Below are positions 12,801 to 27,113 of a stretch of 64,000 nucleotides of DNA, one piece after another. The notes beneath the pieces were generated by a model. The model saw only the letters and a program-made list of their open reading frames with translations. It had not been told where the DNA came from and did no database searches. This DNA is from Sipunculus nudus. Taxonomy: Eukaryota > Annelida > Sipuncula > Golfingiida > Sipunculidae. The position numbers and the translations under genes were made by a program. How positions within the stretch are numbered: the first letter of the stretch is position 1; every line of letters starts with the position of its first letter. Where the stretch lies: the NCBI GenBank assembly GCA_026874595.1, contig CM049316.1:62975176-63039175 (forward strand), read 5' to 3'.

Positions 12801-14487
12801 TAATGTTTAAAGTAACAGATGGGGCACCTGCTATCAAGGGTGAATATCCTACAATCCATATTTTGATACACTTCTTGGTTCATTAAGTATATAAAATAGA
12901 TATTTAATTTTCAGATAAATAATCTAAAGTAAAAACCTATTTTCAACCCCTGTTTATGGGGACCCTACAATGCTGACCTGGTTAAACTGTTCTCCCATGC
13001 AAAAAGACCTATTGGAAATGACCTATTACAGAATGTCCTAGTATTGAATATCTGAATCTGAAAAGTTCATGAACAACATATTCTATTTTGTTATTAGGGT
13101 AGCTGTTATCAAAGTAAGTGTGCAATATCAAATACAACTTGATACTGCATTTTATAACACGCAGTGATGTTATGTTACAAAACCACAGAGGACATATGAA
13201 ACATGAGCTTTCAAAATAAACACTTCAATGATGCATTTAAGACATCACTATTTAAAAGTCCTGCCTGGAATTAATGTTGTAAATCAATGTAACCCATGAC
13301 ATCATGGATATCATGATATTACTAAGTACTTAACAAGACATTCAGTAGATCACAAGCCTTGCCTGCCAGTCTCCACAAAGACCCAATCAGACATGTATAG
13401 GACCTTCATATGTAGGACTTGGAGCATATCCAGACCAAGCAAGACACAACAAGCCAGTCCTGAGTTGCTGTAAGCACAAGCCTTGGCCTTGGCTGATGAA
13501 CTTATGAATGGACAGGAAGACTTGTTTGTAATCCCCTGTGTCTCTCTGTGTTTACTATCTACAGGTCAAACACTAAAATATGACCACAGACCCTGCAGAA
13601 CAGGTTCTTCAGCAATAAATATACCCCTGGGAACCAGCTGTATGGTCTGTCAAAATCTGACCATGTGGTGATGAAGACAAACTGAGCTTTGCCTGGGACT
13701 TGGGCCAGTCTGAACAGCACTGGACTCAGGTACTGATGGCATTTTGTTAAAATTCCATTAGACACACAGGTGAAATTATAAACTATTTGACAGCATCAGA
13801 GATTCACTGAAATTTACATCTGACAACAGGAAATGATAACTGGTTTGGCTATAACAATAAATTGATCACAATGTTATATACAAAGGTTGTTTTTGTAATG
13901 ATTAATTAATTAAGACGGTGATTTTTTTTCTTCATGATCAACCAGTTACATTTTTTTGCAGTCATCAATCATGATTTTATAGCCAATTCCAAACACTAAT
14001 ACTTTCTCAAACATTTGTACTTTCTTTCACAAAATCCTATGGATTATGGCATGCCATAATTCTATGTTTAAACAGACTGGGCAGCTAACAGAAATACACC
14101 TACCGGTATCTATATTCATACATAAGCTAAAAAGCACTATTTGAGCACTGTCATATATTAAATGCAAAGAGTGGACTCATCACAAATGCTCACTCATATG
14201 TTCAATAAGGAGTCAGCAGTTCCACTGACCATTGTGCCATTACTCGGGCAAACAAGTTCATTTAACCAATCACACTTGGCCAAGATTTTATCAACAGGAT
14301 TTCCCTCTGTCAGGAACAGTTCCTCCAATGACCTCCATCTGTGATTTGATATTCTATTAACGAACCTGTTGCTGTGCCTCAACTTAAATTATCCTGACAG
14401 CACGAATGACCATCACAATTCAAGCATGAATAGTTGACAACAGTTCCCTCCAAGGGGAATATCACCAGAAACAGGGTTAGTTGTATA

Positions 14488-14539
14488 ATTCTAAGCAATT
14501 ATGCTGAGAGGAAATTCTAAGCAATTACGCTGAGAGGAA
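14488..14539. repeat. 26-bp tandem duplication
   Basis: Two 26-bp units (14488-14513 and 14514-14539), starting ATTCTAAGCAATTA and ending GCTGAGAGGAA, differ at one base (T/C). Confidence 0.95.
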
Positions 14540-16565
14540 GCACACTACAGAATGGGTTGTATTAAAACTATATAAGTAAGTACACTCGATGAAAATATAT
14601 CTCTACATCTCCATTCATTGCATGTTCAATTCTATCGGGATGGCAACAAAACTGGGACAATGTTTATTTACACAGGAAGCATCAACACAAGGTTGTCTGG
14701 GTATATATAATAGTACAAAAGAGTCAGCAAAAAGCTACTGACTTGAAACTCTGCAGGTGACATTGAACCATCAAATACATTGTGTACACTGAATGAACAA
14801 ACGCAGCACAAGCGAAACACTGTGGCTAGTGAGAGACACACCTATACGTATCACTGAAAACACTATATCCACTGAAATACTCGACAGAAAAAAAGTTATA
14901 TCAGAATAAAACAGAGGTCCACAGGTCTGTCTAATCTGTTGAATCTAACCACCAAATATTTATTAGTAATTAGTTATTGATGATTTTAATGAATCAAATA
15001 GAAATAAATTATTTACAAGAGGGTACAGGTACCAATATATTGTCAAACATGAATATCCTATAAGCAACGCAGTCATAACATGTTCTGAAATACAGACATA
15101 TGCACTGAAACCATTGTGCAGTAAATTTATGACTGCACATACAGGTATAAAATAACAGTTATAATGGTCTGTTCTACATGTATACTGGTAGCAAGCCAAG
15201 CTATCATGATTTGACTTGTGCTATGCATGTTATTGGGTTTATATATGAATGACTATACCTAAGGTCTGTGCAATGCAACAAAGTGTGATACAAATTTATT
15301 AGAGGGACTACCAGCAATACAGTCTTACATGATTATACTGTAGAATTAACAGTACACACATCTGTTCACCCGTGTAGCTATAATTATATTGATCTCAGTT
15401 ACAGGTAAGAAATAACAGTAATAATTGGTATAGTCTGGACAGACAGGTGTACAGATAGAAAGACAGGTGTGAACATGCTCTTCCATACAGAACTCAACAA
15501 GACACCTGGTCTATACATCCTCACCGGGCAGACAAATGGCCATTATGAACAAGACAAGTGTCTCTATGAATTCTTGAATAATTCATGAATGAGGAAGACC
15601 TTTAAGACAAACACTTCTCCAGTATCATGCAGTAGGCCCCATTTGGACAATGGAGAGCTAATGCATCAATTCCTTGAGTAAATGAATGCTGACCGCTGGG
15701 GTCACCACAAGCAGGTGAGCACCTCCCGATGCCTTGGGAGGGGTGTGAAGGCAAAGACATTGTGATCAGTCACCTATGATACATCAGAAGTCACCTGAGC
15801 CAGGAGCTATTCCCATTTGCTTGGACTTATGGTAATCAGGATTATCTATCAAGCATATATTCTCCAGAAATGTTCAAGCAATTGCCCTAATTTTTCCACT
15901 GAAGCTTGGTTTTAGGCTTTTAGGGCAGTAGGGATACATTTATTTTGAGATATTATGGTGATACTCACAATACATTACATTGTGACACTTATATGGTATA
16001 TTTATAAATAAGTTATATCAATGCAACAGTTCAGAATCCAAACCAATGTTCTTGCTTCATCAAAGATGATAGACAAACTTCCTGTCAAAGATTTTATTTC
16101 CCAGCTGTAAATCTAATTTTCAAATTTAAGCCAATCAGGAGCCAGTTAACAAATTTTTTACCAATAAGATTTCACATAACATGACATTACATTTAAGTGG
16201 ATGATGAAATATTGGAAATGTATTAATTCTGAGACATTTGATGATACCCACAGAATATCTGACTGTGATATGCATTATATATTCTACATCCAAGAACATT
16301 AAGCATATTGATATTATGCTGCCATTGCACTGGGAACACTGGATATACAGGTCTATAATGCGCGAACAGTGCTAACTTAATATAATATTGTCTTTTCTAT
16401 GCACCATGTGATTTTGACCAAGAGAATCACATGACCGAGGTACTCATGTGGTCAGAGACGTAGATGTGATTGGTTGCTGACTGTACCTCCGAACGACGCG
16501 AATCAACTGGACCAGAAAAAAAAGTGACGGCGACTGGTGCCCACTCTGGTGAGTCGTGTCGTTTT

Positions 16566-16650
16566 CATGCATAAACGTTGCGATGCGACTCAACTCAACT
16601 AAACAGTTTTTGACCTGTTGAGTTGAGTCAGGTCGCAATGTGTATGCCGG
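16566..16650. repeat. imperfect hairpin with CAACTCAAC arms
   Basis: Arms 16566-16599 and 16617-16650 (34 nt each) pair with about seven mismatches around a 17-bp loop. The inner 12 bp (ACTCAACTCAAC / GTTGAGTTGAGT) are perfect. It resembles the end of a palindromic MITE; outer termini were not resolved. Confidence 0.7.
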
Positions 16651-16772
16651 CCTTAAGTGAGGTGCGAAGCTGTGTAAAGGTCTGAGGTGGTCACCTCCAC
16701 CCAGTTCTCAGTTAAACCTGTCTACATAGTATACTGTTCTGTATTCTATGACATATGAAGTAGGTTTCTCTC

Positions 16773-16938
16773 AAGTGTATAATGATATCATAAAGTGTAT
16801 GACATACTGATCCAGGCGCAAAACTGAACAGGATTTGCATCCGCTTATGCATTGTTAATCCTGTCTACAGGCACTGTACCATATCCTGTGGTATAGGTAA
16901 AAAGGCTCTTTGTGTCAAAAGTGTATAATGATATCATA
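16773..16938. repeat. 20-bp direct repeat pair
   Basis: The sequence AAGTGTATAATGATATCATA occurs at 16773-16792 and again at 16919-16938, with identical bases. Confidence 0.9.
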
Positions 16939-19900
16939 ACAAAATGTAAAACTCCAGAGAAGCAACAATTAGCATTTATTGTGGTGAACCACACTCCAGC
17001 ATTTTCCAGAGGTTGTCAAGTGTACAAGGTTTTATCCATGCAGAAACAACAGTAATTTATTATTCTAACTAAAGCAGACCATGCAAAGCCATTTGATACT
17101 CCGGAGCATTCATAATGAGAGACCACTGACACACCAGCTGACATCTGATCTTTCATATCTGCACATGTACCACCTATAAGAAAACTTGCTACAGTTGCAA
17201 AACATAATCATTACATGTGTGCCAACAGTCTTGGCACAGAAAAATATCATTTTCAGGAACATGTAAGAGGTAATGAACACTACCACTCGCCTGTTATAAT
17301 AATATATGGAGTTGCTTATAATTCCAGTTCTCTGATTAAAGCTGACAGCTTTAAACCAGCAATACCATGAAACAGAAACTGCCAAATGAAACAGTACTCT
17401 CCAATTCTGGAAACTGCAGGTGATAACAAGCATGATGGGTGGCTCACCCTTCACCAAGTTTATTTGTGAATATACTGACCAATTTTGTACAGGAAGGTAT
17501 GTATCAGCTGTTTGTTGTTCAGGTAGACATGAAAACTGAAGCTATGAAAATGGGATCCTCTGTTCAGTTGGATGCCATTCACTTTAAGTTTCACTCGCTA
17601 TACATTTTAAGTCATTACAAAAGTAAAGGCTTTAACATTGAAAATTGCAATGAACATAAATAATGGTTGCTATAATTATGAAGTTGTGTATTTATTGATG
17701 ACATACATCATTTAAGCCATGGTATCACTGGGCAGGCATTGTTGGTGGGTTGATGATGCATGGTCATTTGTATGAGAGGCTGTCCAGCCTGCATCATGGG
17801 TATAATGAGGATCCTACAACAAGTTTCAAGATGTTTATTGAGTTATAACACCTGTGACCATCCATCAGTGTTCATTTACATATAGCTTCAACCTGAACAG
17901 CATCCAGCTGGTAGGACAGTGTCTCTCTGGACAGCATCCATGTGGACAGGGTCTATCTGGACAGCAACTATCTGAGATGACACCCTGTGAGCAATTCTGG
18001 ATAACCACAAATGCTTCATAACAAAAGCAGTCCGATACAAATGATTGTATTCCTTGAAAAAGAAAACTGGATGAAATATTTCCCTATGCTTAACGCCTTC
18101 CTTAACAGATGTATTCCTACATTTTACTCTCATTTCTTTATCTGTCATTGATCTGCTGTCCTCCTGTCTCTTCCTGCTACTCAGTACTCACTGACCAACA
18201 TAATGTCCAAATCTGATTTTTTTTACATGGAGATGGTTGACAAAATATAAAGTCATAGTTTACAAAGACCATAGGGAAACATTAACTAACAACAAATCAG
18301 TCTCAGTTCCTGCTTCTGCTGCACAACACAAAACAATATTTTTGTGGTTACCCAAGAGCCAAATGAGAAACTAATTAATTAGGAAAGCAGTCTCAGACCA
18401 GCCTTGGCATACTAACGAACAGATCAACACCAGGATCATTACAATATTCATATAATGAAAAAATTGCTCACTACACTTCATGCCGATACAGATTTCTTCC
18501 ACAGCACTGATGTGTTACAAGGTCAGAGTAGGACATTTTGGCTGACATTATTAATCCCAGGACATTATGGCCTAAGGTTTTGGTCATCATCAGCTAGGTC
18601 TCCTCTAGTGGAAATTTAATTAAGACACATGTGAGTGACAATTTAAATCAGATACACTTTGGTGGACAATTTGCCAAACAGACATTTTGGCCCTGAAGTT
18701 CAGGCAACATGCTTCCATCCACGTTTAATACTTGGTAGAATTAGATGGTCCTGCCTAATCATATTTAAATGCTTTATTTCTACATATGACCATAAAAATT
18801 TTGATACTCATGGCCAGAGCATCTCAGGTAAAAAAGTCTGGTGCAAGAATATAAAACATTCAAACACTGGTAATAAATATATTGGTGACAGTGACTGAAA
18901 ATGGACTCAATTAAAGAATGATGGATGTACAGATGTGAACCATGTTATTATTATACCCTTGGTGAATGAGACACGCAAGTATTTTTCCAGGGATTCTCAA
19001 ATTAAAAATTTAAACAGTTAAGTTACTTTTCATTTCTATTCAAGTCAGAAGAACTGGTGAAATTTTTTAAACAACAGTGAGTAATCCTCGTAGAGGCATG
19101 CAGGCACATTCAGAGACCTTTTGACACCTGTGGTGTTAAAATTGGCAATTACCATATACTGTTATGCCCCTGTTATAAAAGAAATCCTGGCCATGGCCAA
19201 TTCAGCCTGGAATTTTGAGCTCAGACATTCATCAATCAAACAGAGTGACTAGTCTGGTAAATCACCTCCTACAGCACCCACTGAATATTACTCGTTAGGT
19301 TCCATAACTGTTTGAAATACCACGTCCCAGGGTAGCTGACGGTGAAGTAAGGACATTGACATTCTACATGAATTACTTATTTCCACAATATTCTTTCAAA
19401 TGTATTTATAAGTAGTTTTGAGTGATAGCGATATTAACAGGAGGATGTGGTGGTAAGATTAAGTGCAGGTCATAAGATGCCCGCTAAAGCAAGTAATCAT
19501 ATTAAACACTGGTAGACAGTATTTAAAGAAAACTGTCTGAACAGAGCTTGAAAATATGAGCTACCTCCCTACTGGCACAAAATTAATGGCCTTGATACTT
19601 CATACTGGTTAAAGACACAGAATGCCTGAACAAAATTACAGCATGCTAATGTAAATCTGAGCACAGTTTATGCATATGAAAGTTTTTTAGGACATACACA
19701 AATCAAATTTTCAATAAATATATATGGACAATGTTTGATTTAAAATTATGAAAACTAATGTTCATTTAAATGAAACAACCATACTATTGCATCTTACAGA
19801 GTTTGCTGATATCTGGTATCTCATCTTGGCCTGTGTAAATTTCACCAGCTGGCTTCACTCCCCGCCTTAAATCATAACCAACTAAAATTTAAACCCCTGC

Positions 19901-20391
19901 TTTTATAAAACTCCAACATGGAGACACTGAGAGATAAACACTCAAATAAATCAAATTGAATCAATAGGTTGTGTGACGCCAGAACTCTGCAGAAAGAAAC
20001 AGTGGCAGCAGAAACAACAGCCTCAAAAAGCCGTAATAGCTGGACAATGCACCTACTAGACATAGTGGCGACATAAAGCAACTAGTCTACTCTTAGGATA
20101 CAATAAAAAAGTCAATATAAGACCAGCAAGGACTTTGATTAGACCAACAACTCCCAAGTCCACAGAGACCCCCAGATAAACTTGATTACCTGCAGAAAGC
20201 TTCCAGCTCAAGACATGGGAAGCCTAATAATGAGACCTGGAACCAAGCAGTCCTGAGGAGGAACCTGATTTTTTTGTGTGTGGGTGTGAAGTGAAAAATA
20301 GCAAAATAGTCTGCAATAGGGCTGTAATGATCAATTATCTCATGTTATGAAGCATATCCTGATACCCCGCTCCCTATACAATACAGTGGAA

Positions 20392-20550
20392 CCTGTCTGA
20401 AAGACCACCTGTCTATAAAGACCACCCTTGGGTGGAACAAAAGCATGCACAATGGTTATAACTGACCTGTCTAATAAGATCACCTGTGAATTTAAGACCA
20501 TTTTCGGCAAGTCCCATGGATGGTCTCATAATACAGGTCTGCACTGAATA
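20392..20550. mobile_element. mariner-like MITE
   Basis: The left end is TACAGTGGAACCTGTCTGAA. The reverse complement of the right end reads TATTCAGTGCAGACCTGTAT, giving imperfect terminal inverted repeats of about 25-30 bp. Inside are repeated ACCTGTCT and AGACCACC motifs. TA-flanked CAGTG termini are typical of Tc1/mariner-derived MITEs. There is no coding capacity. A related end is present at 53829-53930. Confidence 0.6.
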
Positions 20551-22492
20551 TACCATTAATATAAAGATGTATTTAATGTGGTACTACAACTGTTTGAGAA
20601 GGCCTTTCATCACCCCCGCTATATTTTACCTTTAATAGGGTTTGACTGATTATTGATTAACCTTAATCCCTGGACAAACGTAACTAAATCAAATCAGCCT
20701 CTACCACCAGCATGCATGCAGCTTGCTCAGGAGACCATCAGCTGTGGACTACATCTGTCACAGCTGTCATAGACCAGATCTAGGCCTTTGTCACCACATT
20801 TTTTATAAGTTCAACATCCCCAGTCACTTCCACAAATGATATAACACAGGTCATATTTCAGGTGTAACAGTAGGTCACAGACAAATCCTGACCCAATATT
20901 TGTAATTGAGGAATAAACAAAATTTGCTGGTTTCAACTGTTTATTACTGCTTAACTTGAGCCTGCCAGAAAAAAACTTAAATTTGGCTGAACACACCAGT
21001 TCAGGTCACATGGATAGTTTGAAGCACAGACCTAAACTATGTATTTTTTTTTAACAGTTTCCCATATTGTATAAACATTTAATATTTTAATATTCTTGCG
21101 TCTGTTGCAAGTATTTATGACATAATGAATTGTGCCTCTGGAACAGATTTAGAAACTGATAGAATTCAAGATAATTACAATCAGGCCAGCCAAAGGGGTA
21201 GATTAAGATTCTAATATGGGTTGGCCAAGTTTCCATTCTGGGAACATCAGATTTCAATCCTTGTAGATTCAGATTCTCACCTGGGCTGGCCAGACCAGAT
21301 TTTAATCATTAACCTTTTTCTGTTTACAAGTTCACTTTAGCATGAACTGTTTACAGGGTCACTAAACCACTTAAAATTCCCTATAATAGGGCTAGATTTC
21401 CTCATGTTAAACATGTTGTATATTTAATTTTATGTTTCAAAGATTCCTCAATAACCTTAAGCAAATTTTCTCCGTATGAACTGTTAAAAATCTGGCAAAG
21501 ATACATCAAAAGCTGAAAAAGATATTGCCTGTAATGTAATTGATGTAATGTAAATGTGAAATAACAAATGTGTCAACGTTTGTTGGAAATCTAAAATAAA
21601 AGTTAACAGGAAAGGGTTAGTCATCACCAAAAGATTGTAATCTGTACTCAGTTTCCAGTATAATAAGTGCTAAATGGTTAGTCACCCTGAAAACTACTGT
21701 AATTCAATTCAAATCAGATGATCTGTTTTTGAAATCTCCTCAGGGGGTGGTCTTAAAACAACATAAGTGATTTATATCAAAAGTGCAGGTTTTGCATGGG
21801 CTACAGGAGACTTGCAAATAGATTTGGTCTATGTGCTCTAGCACCACGTCCACTTGGCCAGTGTCTGCTGCTGGGCTGTCTGGATCCTGCTTATCACAAA
21901 TCAGAACAGTAAGCTCCCGTCAGTAAGATTAAAGTCATGGTCAAGTGGTGTGGTGAAGCTGTCAGAAAATTGATAGACTATTGATTAATGAACAGGTGTA
22001 ATATACAGTAGGTTAAATCCTCCAGTGTATTGATGTCAATTTGTCAAATTAGGCTAAATTTAAACATCTGGGCTCAAATTAATCCGCCACATTGAATTTG
22101 AGACCAATATCTTTGTATTTGTGCTTATGAGGCCATCATTCATGTAGGAGTAATCAAAACTGGCCTTAAACTGAAGTGCCTCATGAAGCATATCTAAATG
22201 TTTTACTAAATTGTATTGCTCAAATTGTTTGAAGCCAACATTGTTCCAGTAACTCAAGACTGAGTTTGGAGGTACATGTATATCAGAATTCAGTGAGGTA
22301 GGTAATGTATACAGAGGTGCAGTTGCCTAAAACAGTGTTCAGGGTTTTCAATTTTAAACATTTTTCCAGATAGGTATCCTGCACTGGGTGTTAACAGTAT
22401 GCAACAAAAATAAAATATATTTGACATAATGATTTGGGTCATTTGGATTCAGTTTATTTGAGAAATACATCTTACTATAAATTATCTGAATA

Positions 22493-22869
22493 CAGTAGAG
22501 CGCTGTTTATCCAAAAGTTCAGTGGACAGGTTTTGTTCCAATAAATAGTAATTCGGATAAACGATTCAGCATAATTCACAATGACTGTCAAATTACCACC
22601 GAGCACCGGACTTTACCAGATACTGACAGACATGAATTACAGTAGCTAGTCCAAAATAAACTTTGACGAAAGCATTTGTGCTAGGGTTTCCATCCATTAA
22701 ACCAATTTATTATGTTAAATATAAATTATAATTATAGCTTTTGTAAGTTTATTTTTTAAATTACGAATAAATAGTCAAAATGTTAGTTCTAATTTTTAAA
22801 TTTCAGATAAACAGCATTTGGATAAACAGTGTTTGGATAAACAGTGTTTGGATAAATGATGCTCTACTG
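22493..22869. mobile_element. pogo/Tigger-like MITE
   Basis: This 377-bp element is flanked by TA on both sides (22491-22492 and 22870-22871). Its terminal inverted repeats begin CAGTAGAGC and include GTTTATCCAAA. The right terminus is expanded into three tandem copies of TTTGGATAAACAGTG. The termini match the usual form of pogo/Tigger-type mariner elements. No transposase ORF is present. Confidence 0.8.
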
Positions 22870-22879
22870 TACAGTGTAC

Positions 22880-23050
22880 TGAGTAATGAGTTCCTGGCCC
22901 AGAAGTTACAAAATGTGCCCTGGGAGAGAGGGTGGCCAGTCTTCTGACCTGAAAGGCAGACTTAGGGGTATCACTGTAACTTAGCAGGCTGCCAGTCAAT
23001 TGAGCTAAGTTGTAGGTAGTACGATTGTGCCACTTGAGTAATACAGTAAT
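22880..23050 (-). mobile_element. tRNA-derived SINE-like repeat, copy 1
   Basis: On the minus strand an A-box-like CTTAGCTCAATTGACTGGCA is followed by a body ending CAGGGCACATTTTGTAACTT. The copy at 27840-27950 shares both the TAGCTCA head and the GGGCACRTTTTGTAA segment in the same order. The element lies immediately beside the MITE that ends at 22869. Confidence 0.5.
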
Positions 23051-23639
23051 ACCCTGCACATGTGTGAAAGATATCCTGTACTGGGTGTTTACAGTACACA
23101 GAGTAGAATTAAGCAAGACAGATGGATACAATGTGCAGGGTGTGCTGGGCCTCTGTAACCCCTTTATGAGTTATGTGACACCACTGTTGTAACAGTCAGG
23201 TATATGATACAAACGGTGCAGTGTTCTGCCTCTTTAAACATGCAATTTTAAGTCTGTTTTATCTTCATGCAGTGAGGTGCTCCCACCATTGTAATAATGA
23301 TAAGGTACTTGATACAACCATTATTTACTGTCTCACTGTAACATTATATAACATGCAAACCGGTACATCTGTTCAGTCTCCAAGCCATGGGGTGCCACTA
23401 CCAGCTGTCACAACTGACAGCAATACTTATCTTCTTATCTACTTATAAATCTTATCCATCTTGAAGTACAGTAAATGAAGTAAATTTCATCCAGCCATAA
23501 CAAATTCAGTACTAACTTTACCTCCATTTTGTTATGGTTTGATCTGGTGCTCTTACTCAACAAAGGAAAATTAGGATAAAAAATGTGAAGAATAATCTAG
23601 CTTTGATATGGACTGCAAGTTATTTATTGTGGATGAATG

Positions 23640-23790
23640 ATTGTGGCCATGGTGGGGGTACCCTCATGTTTGTGGTTGTGGTGACACTGATGGTATTGCT
23701 GATGATGATTAGGATGATGGTGATGATAGCAGTGATGGTTATGGCATCAGTGGTGGTGATCATGGTGGTACTATTGCAGTGATGTAGATC
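23640..23790 (+). repeat. degenerate GAT/GGT trinucleotide tract
   Basis: This low-complexity stretch is made of GATGAT, GGTGGT and ATGGTG units. It opens a frame rich in Met and Val, but this is a composition effect. Confidence 0.7.
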
Positions 23791-23975
23791 TCAAGTCTGG
23801 ACACAAGTCTACTTTTCTAGGGACTCTGACTCCAACTTGGACTTGAAGGTTCTGGACTCAAATTTGTTTTCAAAGAGGCTGGATGATCTGGATTTGTAAA
23901 AAAAATACACATTTTCACAGTCCATTAGAATCCTTAAAATAGTTGCAATTCTTTTATGCAAGAGATTATAATAAT

Positions 23976-24050
23976 ATTTTTTTTTGGGGGGGGGGGTTAA
24001 AGAAGTAATATCCATATTCATTTGTAAAGAAGTAATATCCATATCCATGG
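23976..24050. repeat. T/G homopolymer and 27-bp tandem duplication
   Basis: A T run is followed by G11 (23986-23996). Two copies of a 27-bp unit starting AAAGAAGTAATATCCATAT then follow, at 23999-24025 and 24026-24050; the second is truncated by two bases. Confidence 0.85.
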
Positions 24051-25849
24051 ATAAAATTAATTAATATGTACAAATCTGTGAAATATTGTCCAAGGAAAAC
24101 TTCCTTAAAAAGACTCAATTTACTTTTGAACATGTGACTAATGTAGTTTATCAGAGGTTTTTTAATATGTAATTCATGAATCTGCAATATGCTAAGCTGC
24201 ACCTAAAATCATTTATAAGCTTATATCATCAGATCTATGTAATGTATGGTTCTCTGGCACTGGAGGCCAAAGCCACACATGTAGTTAGTCCAATAATGAC
24301 ACTGGTACCCCTAGCTGAGCATTATAACAAGTGGATGGCATATTTTTGGCCTACATGATGTATGAGCAGTCAGAGAACAGTAGACAGCCTGGGGTCTCTC
24401 ATATGGCACAGCATGTGATGTTAGTTGTGTAACTTGGCAGGTAAATAAGACTAACATTATCAGATCAAGACTGATCTGGGGTATAAATGCAAGATACTAG
24501 TTTAAGTACACATAGATATCACAAAGCTCTGAATGCAATGTGACATAACACTGAACTTTGGTCAAAAAGGCTCAGTGGCGGATATACATCCGTGTGGGTC
24601 TGGAAACGGTAACGCACAATGTAAGCCAATGCTGGGTACACAGTGATGTATATTGTGTGAATAACCCACAAGTACAAATCCCTGGTATAGTTACCGGGTA
24701 CTTTAAAATTGTGACAAATCACCACCACCACTGATGGTTTAGTCAGTATAATAAATCCTGGTACTCCTAGCCTGATTCTAAATTCTGGCGCCAACTGAAT
24801 AAAGGATGGGCATTTTTTTTGGCGTGCCCTTATTGCAGGATGAAGAGGTTCTTCATGTTTCTAAATGTATTTCATACATTATATATATCACAAATCTGAG
24901 TTTTTCATGATGCTCATAATATATTTTAGATGCAGTAAAAAGCGTGTCTAGACCCAGTATGGGACACTGGAATATATCTATCAGCGGATGTATCTACAAA
25001 CAATATAGTATAAGTTCAGTTTAAGTGACCTGCCGATGGTTGGCTACCTCACTGGTGGTCAGTCCAAATTTTCTCTTGCATTATCTAGACAGTTGAGAAT
25101 CACTTAAATATAACACAATATGAAAGGAATAAGTGAGATGAACAAAGCTTAAACAAGGTTTGTCATCTGCACTGCAGTTTTTCCATAGAATTTATAAATA
25201 GTTCTTCAATTGAAATAAAACTGAATTTGATAATCTAAACAATTTATAGCCTCCTATGCATGGACACTCCCTGATGCGCTTATCAATACCTTATTACCAT
25301 TAATATCATTAATATCATTATCATTCATGCTTTATCATTCACAGGAAATGGCGTAAAAATTATCAAGCAAGGCAGAATTAATGAGGTACACCGTCACTAT
25401 AAACAAAGAGTTTTAGTGGTTATAACTTAGATACCAGGCTTCACAGATTACAAACTGGCCACAGAGCAAATGTTTAACTGATTGGTAAGCAAGCTGTGGT
25501 ATGAAGAATTGAGAAATTTGTTGTGGTTTACTATTTCTATATCTGAAGGAAGAATTAAAGCCACAAATTAAAGAAACAAAGACATTTGCAAAAGAAAATG
25601 ACAGGGCATTCCTGAGTAACAGAGTTCACATAATGTATAATACAGTCATGCCTTGTTGCTACAACTAGCAAATGAGGTCAACATGACCTAATTTAAGTAA
25701 GATATACAGGTCTGCCCTAGTGGTTAAATCTGTTACAACCAAGATGTATTTGTGCTGCTCTTACAAAAGAAAGAAGATCTAAGTTTTGCCATTTAACTCT
25801 AAATGTACTGAAAGCATTTACTCTTTTCCCTTTGACCAAACATATTCAT

Positions 25850-25912
25850 GTGATAAAGAGCTCAGTTCTGACAAAACACATGAAAATTTCAGGTGATAAA
25901 GAGCTCAGTTCT
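25850..25912. repeat. 20-bp direct repeat GTGATAAAGAGCTCAGTTCT
   Basis: Identical 20-mers lie at 25850-25869 and 25893-25912, 43 bp apart. Confidence 0.92.
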
Positions 25913-26718
25913 TGTGTATATTCATGAAAACAGATAGCACAGTCAGCCTGCAGGTCTATACAACATGAGAGACGCTGGCAGCTGTATAATCTTAAGTGGG
26001 CCACACAATCTTATGTTCTACTGGAAAGAAATAAGCCACTTGTGAATATCATCTGCTTTGTCAACATGTGTGATGCCATATGTTTACCACAGTTTTCATA
26101 AACACATACACCACTGTATTCTCAAACTGTACAACATGATGGTCAATGGTATAATGCCAGATTGATGGGCTAATGATAGCATCCATGATGATTTAACAGA
26201 ATGGTAGCTATAGCTAGTACTCCATTATCAGCTCATTTGCCTTTCCAAAGGCAGGCAGTTTTTTTCTAATGAATGTTAATGAATTCCAAATTTGTCTCTG
26301 AGATAGCACAACAGACAGTTGATAACAGGGTGACAAGATCTAATGTACTGCATTATTCTGCCGACTCTTTCTTGAGGCAAGGAAAAGTATGCAAAATATG
26401 CTCTTAATGGTTCACTCTAAGAAGTAAACACAGAGGAAAGCTGTAATTAAGGACTTCTTTCCAGTAACTCATCACGGAAATGCAATCATCCGGACTGAAT
26501 ATTAAATGTCCAATAAGACCTTTGCTTCAGTACAGTATGTTATAAATTTATAGTTAGAGTAAATATGCTTTATACCTACACAAATGACCAAAGTACATGC
26601 AACTAATTATTTATGTTCAATACAGACTCCAGGCCAACCATCTTTCAAGTCTGCAATTCCTCAGTTTTAGATCAGAGCTTCCATGGGTAAGATCAAAGTG
26701 ACAAAATCTTAGCAGTAA

Positions 26719-27113
26719 AGCTGTGTTTCCATGCATCCGTAAAAATAGTATCGGCAAAAGACGTATGTACGCTCCATAGTGAGCAGTCCGCAAAAACTTT
26801 CCATAAGTACGTACATTTTTCTTGCGGATACCCTTTCGCGTGCCTCTTTTGAAACTGCAAGGATGACAGCCAGGAAGAAGTTCAATATGTCTCATATCCC
26901 CTGGCGTTGGGGCACTGTTGGGAAATGTAGGCATTTTTGCCATCCGCAAAACGGATGAATAGGTCACCAATCTGTTTCGATGAGGTCTGTTTTTGGGGAT
27001 ATGTATGGGGAGCACGTTAAAATGTACACATGGAAACAGTTCATCTTAAAAAGAGGGATATGATTTTTTGTGTACGAGACGTACAAGATTTACGGATACA
27101 TGGAAACATAGCT
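26719..27113. mobile_element. PIF/Harbinger-like MITE, copy A
   Basis: This 395-bp element has terminal inverted repeats of 25 bp beginning AGCTRTGTTTCCATG and continuing YATCCGTAAA. It is flanked by TAA on the left (26716-26718) and TTA on the right (27114-27116), as expected if a TWA target duplication has mutated once. A 132-codon minus-strand frame runs through it, but it shows no transposase or Myb motif. Compare 46740-47331 and 56517-56863. Confidence 0.7.

Noticed and set aside
23585-23782. Met/Val-rich ORF
   Set aside because: It is a by-product of a GAT/GGT low-complexity tract.
26617-27015. 132-codon minus-strand ORF
   Set aside because: It starts inside a Harbinger-like MITE and continues past its end. 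It has no transposase or Myb motif.
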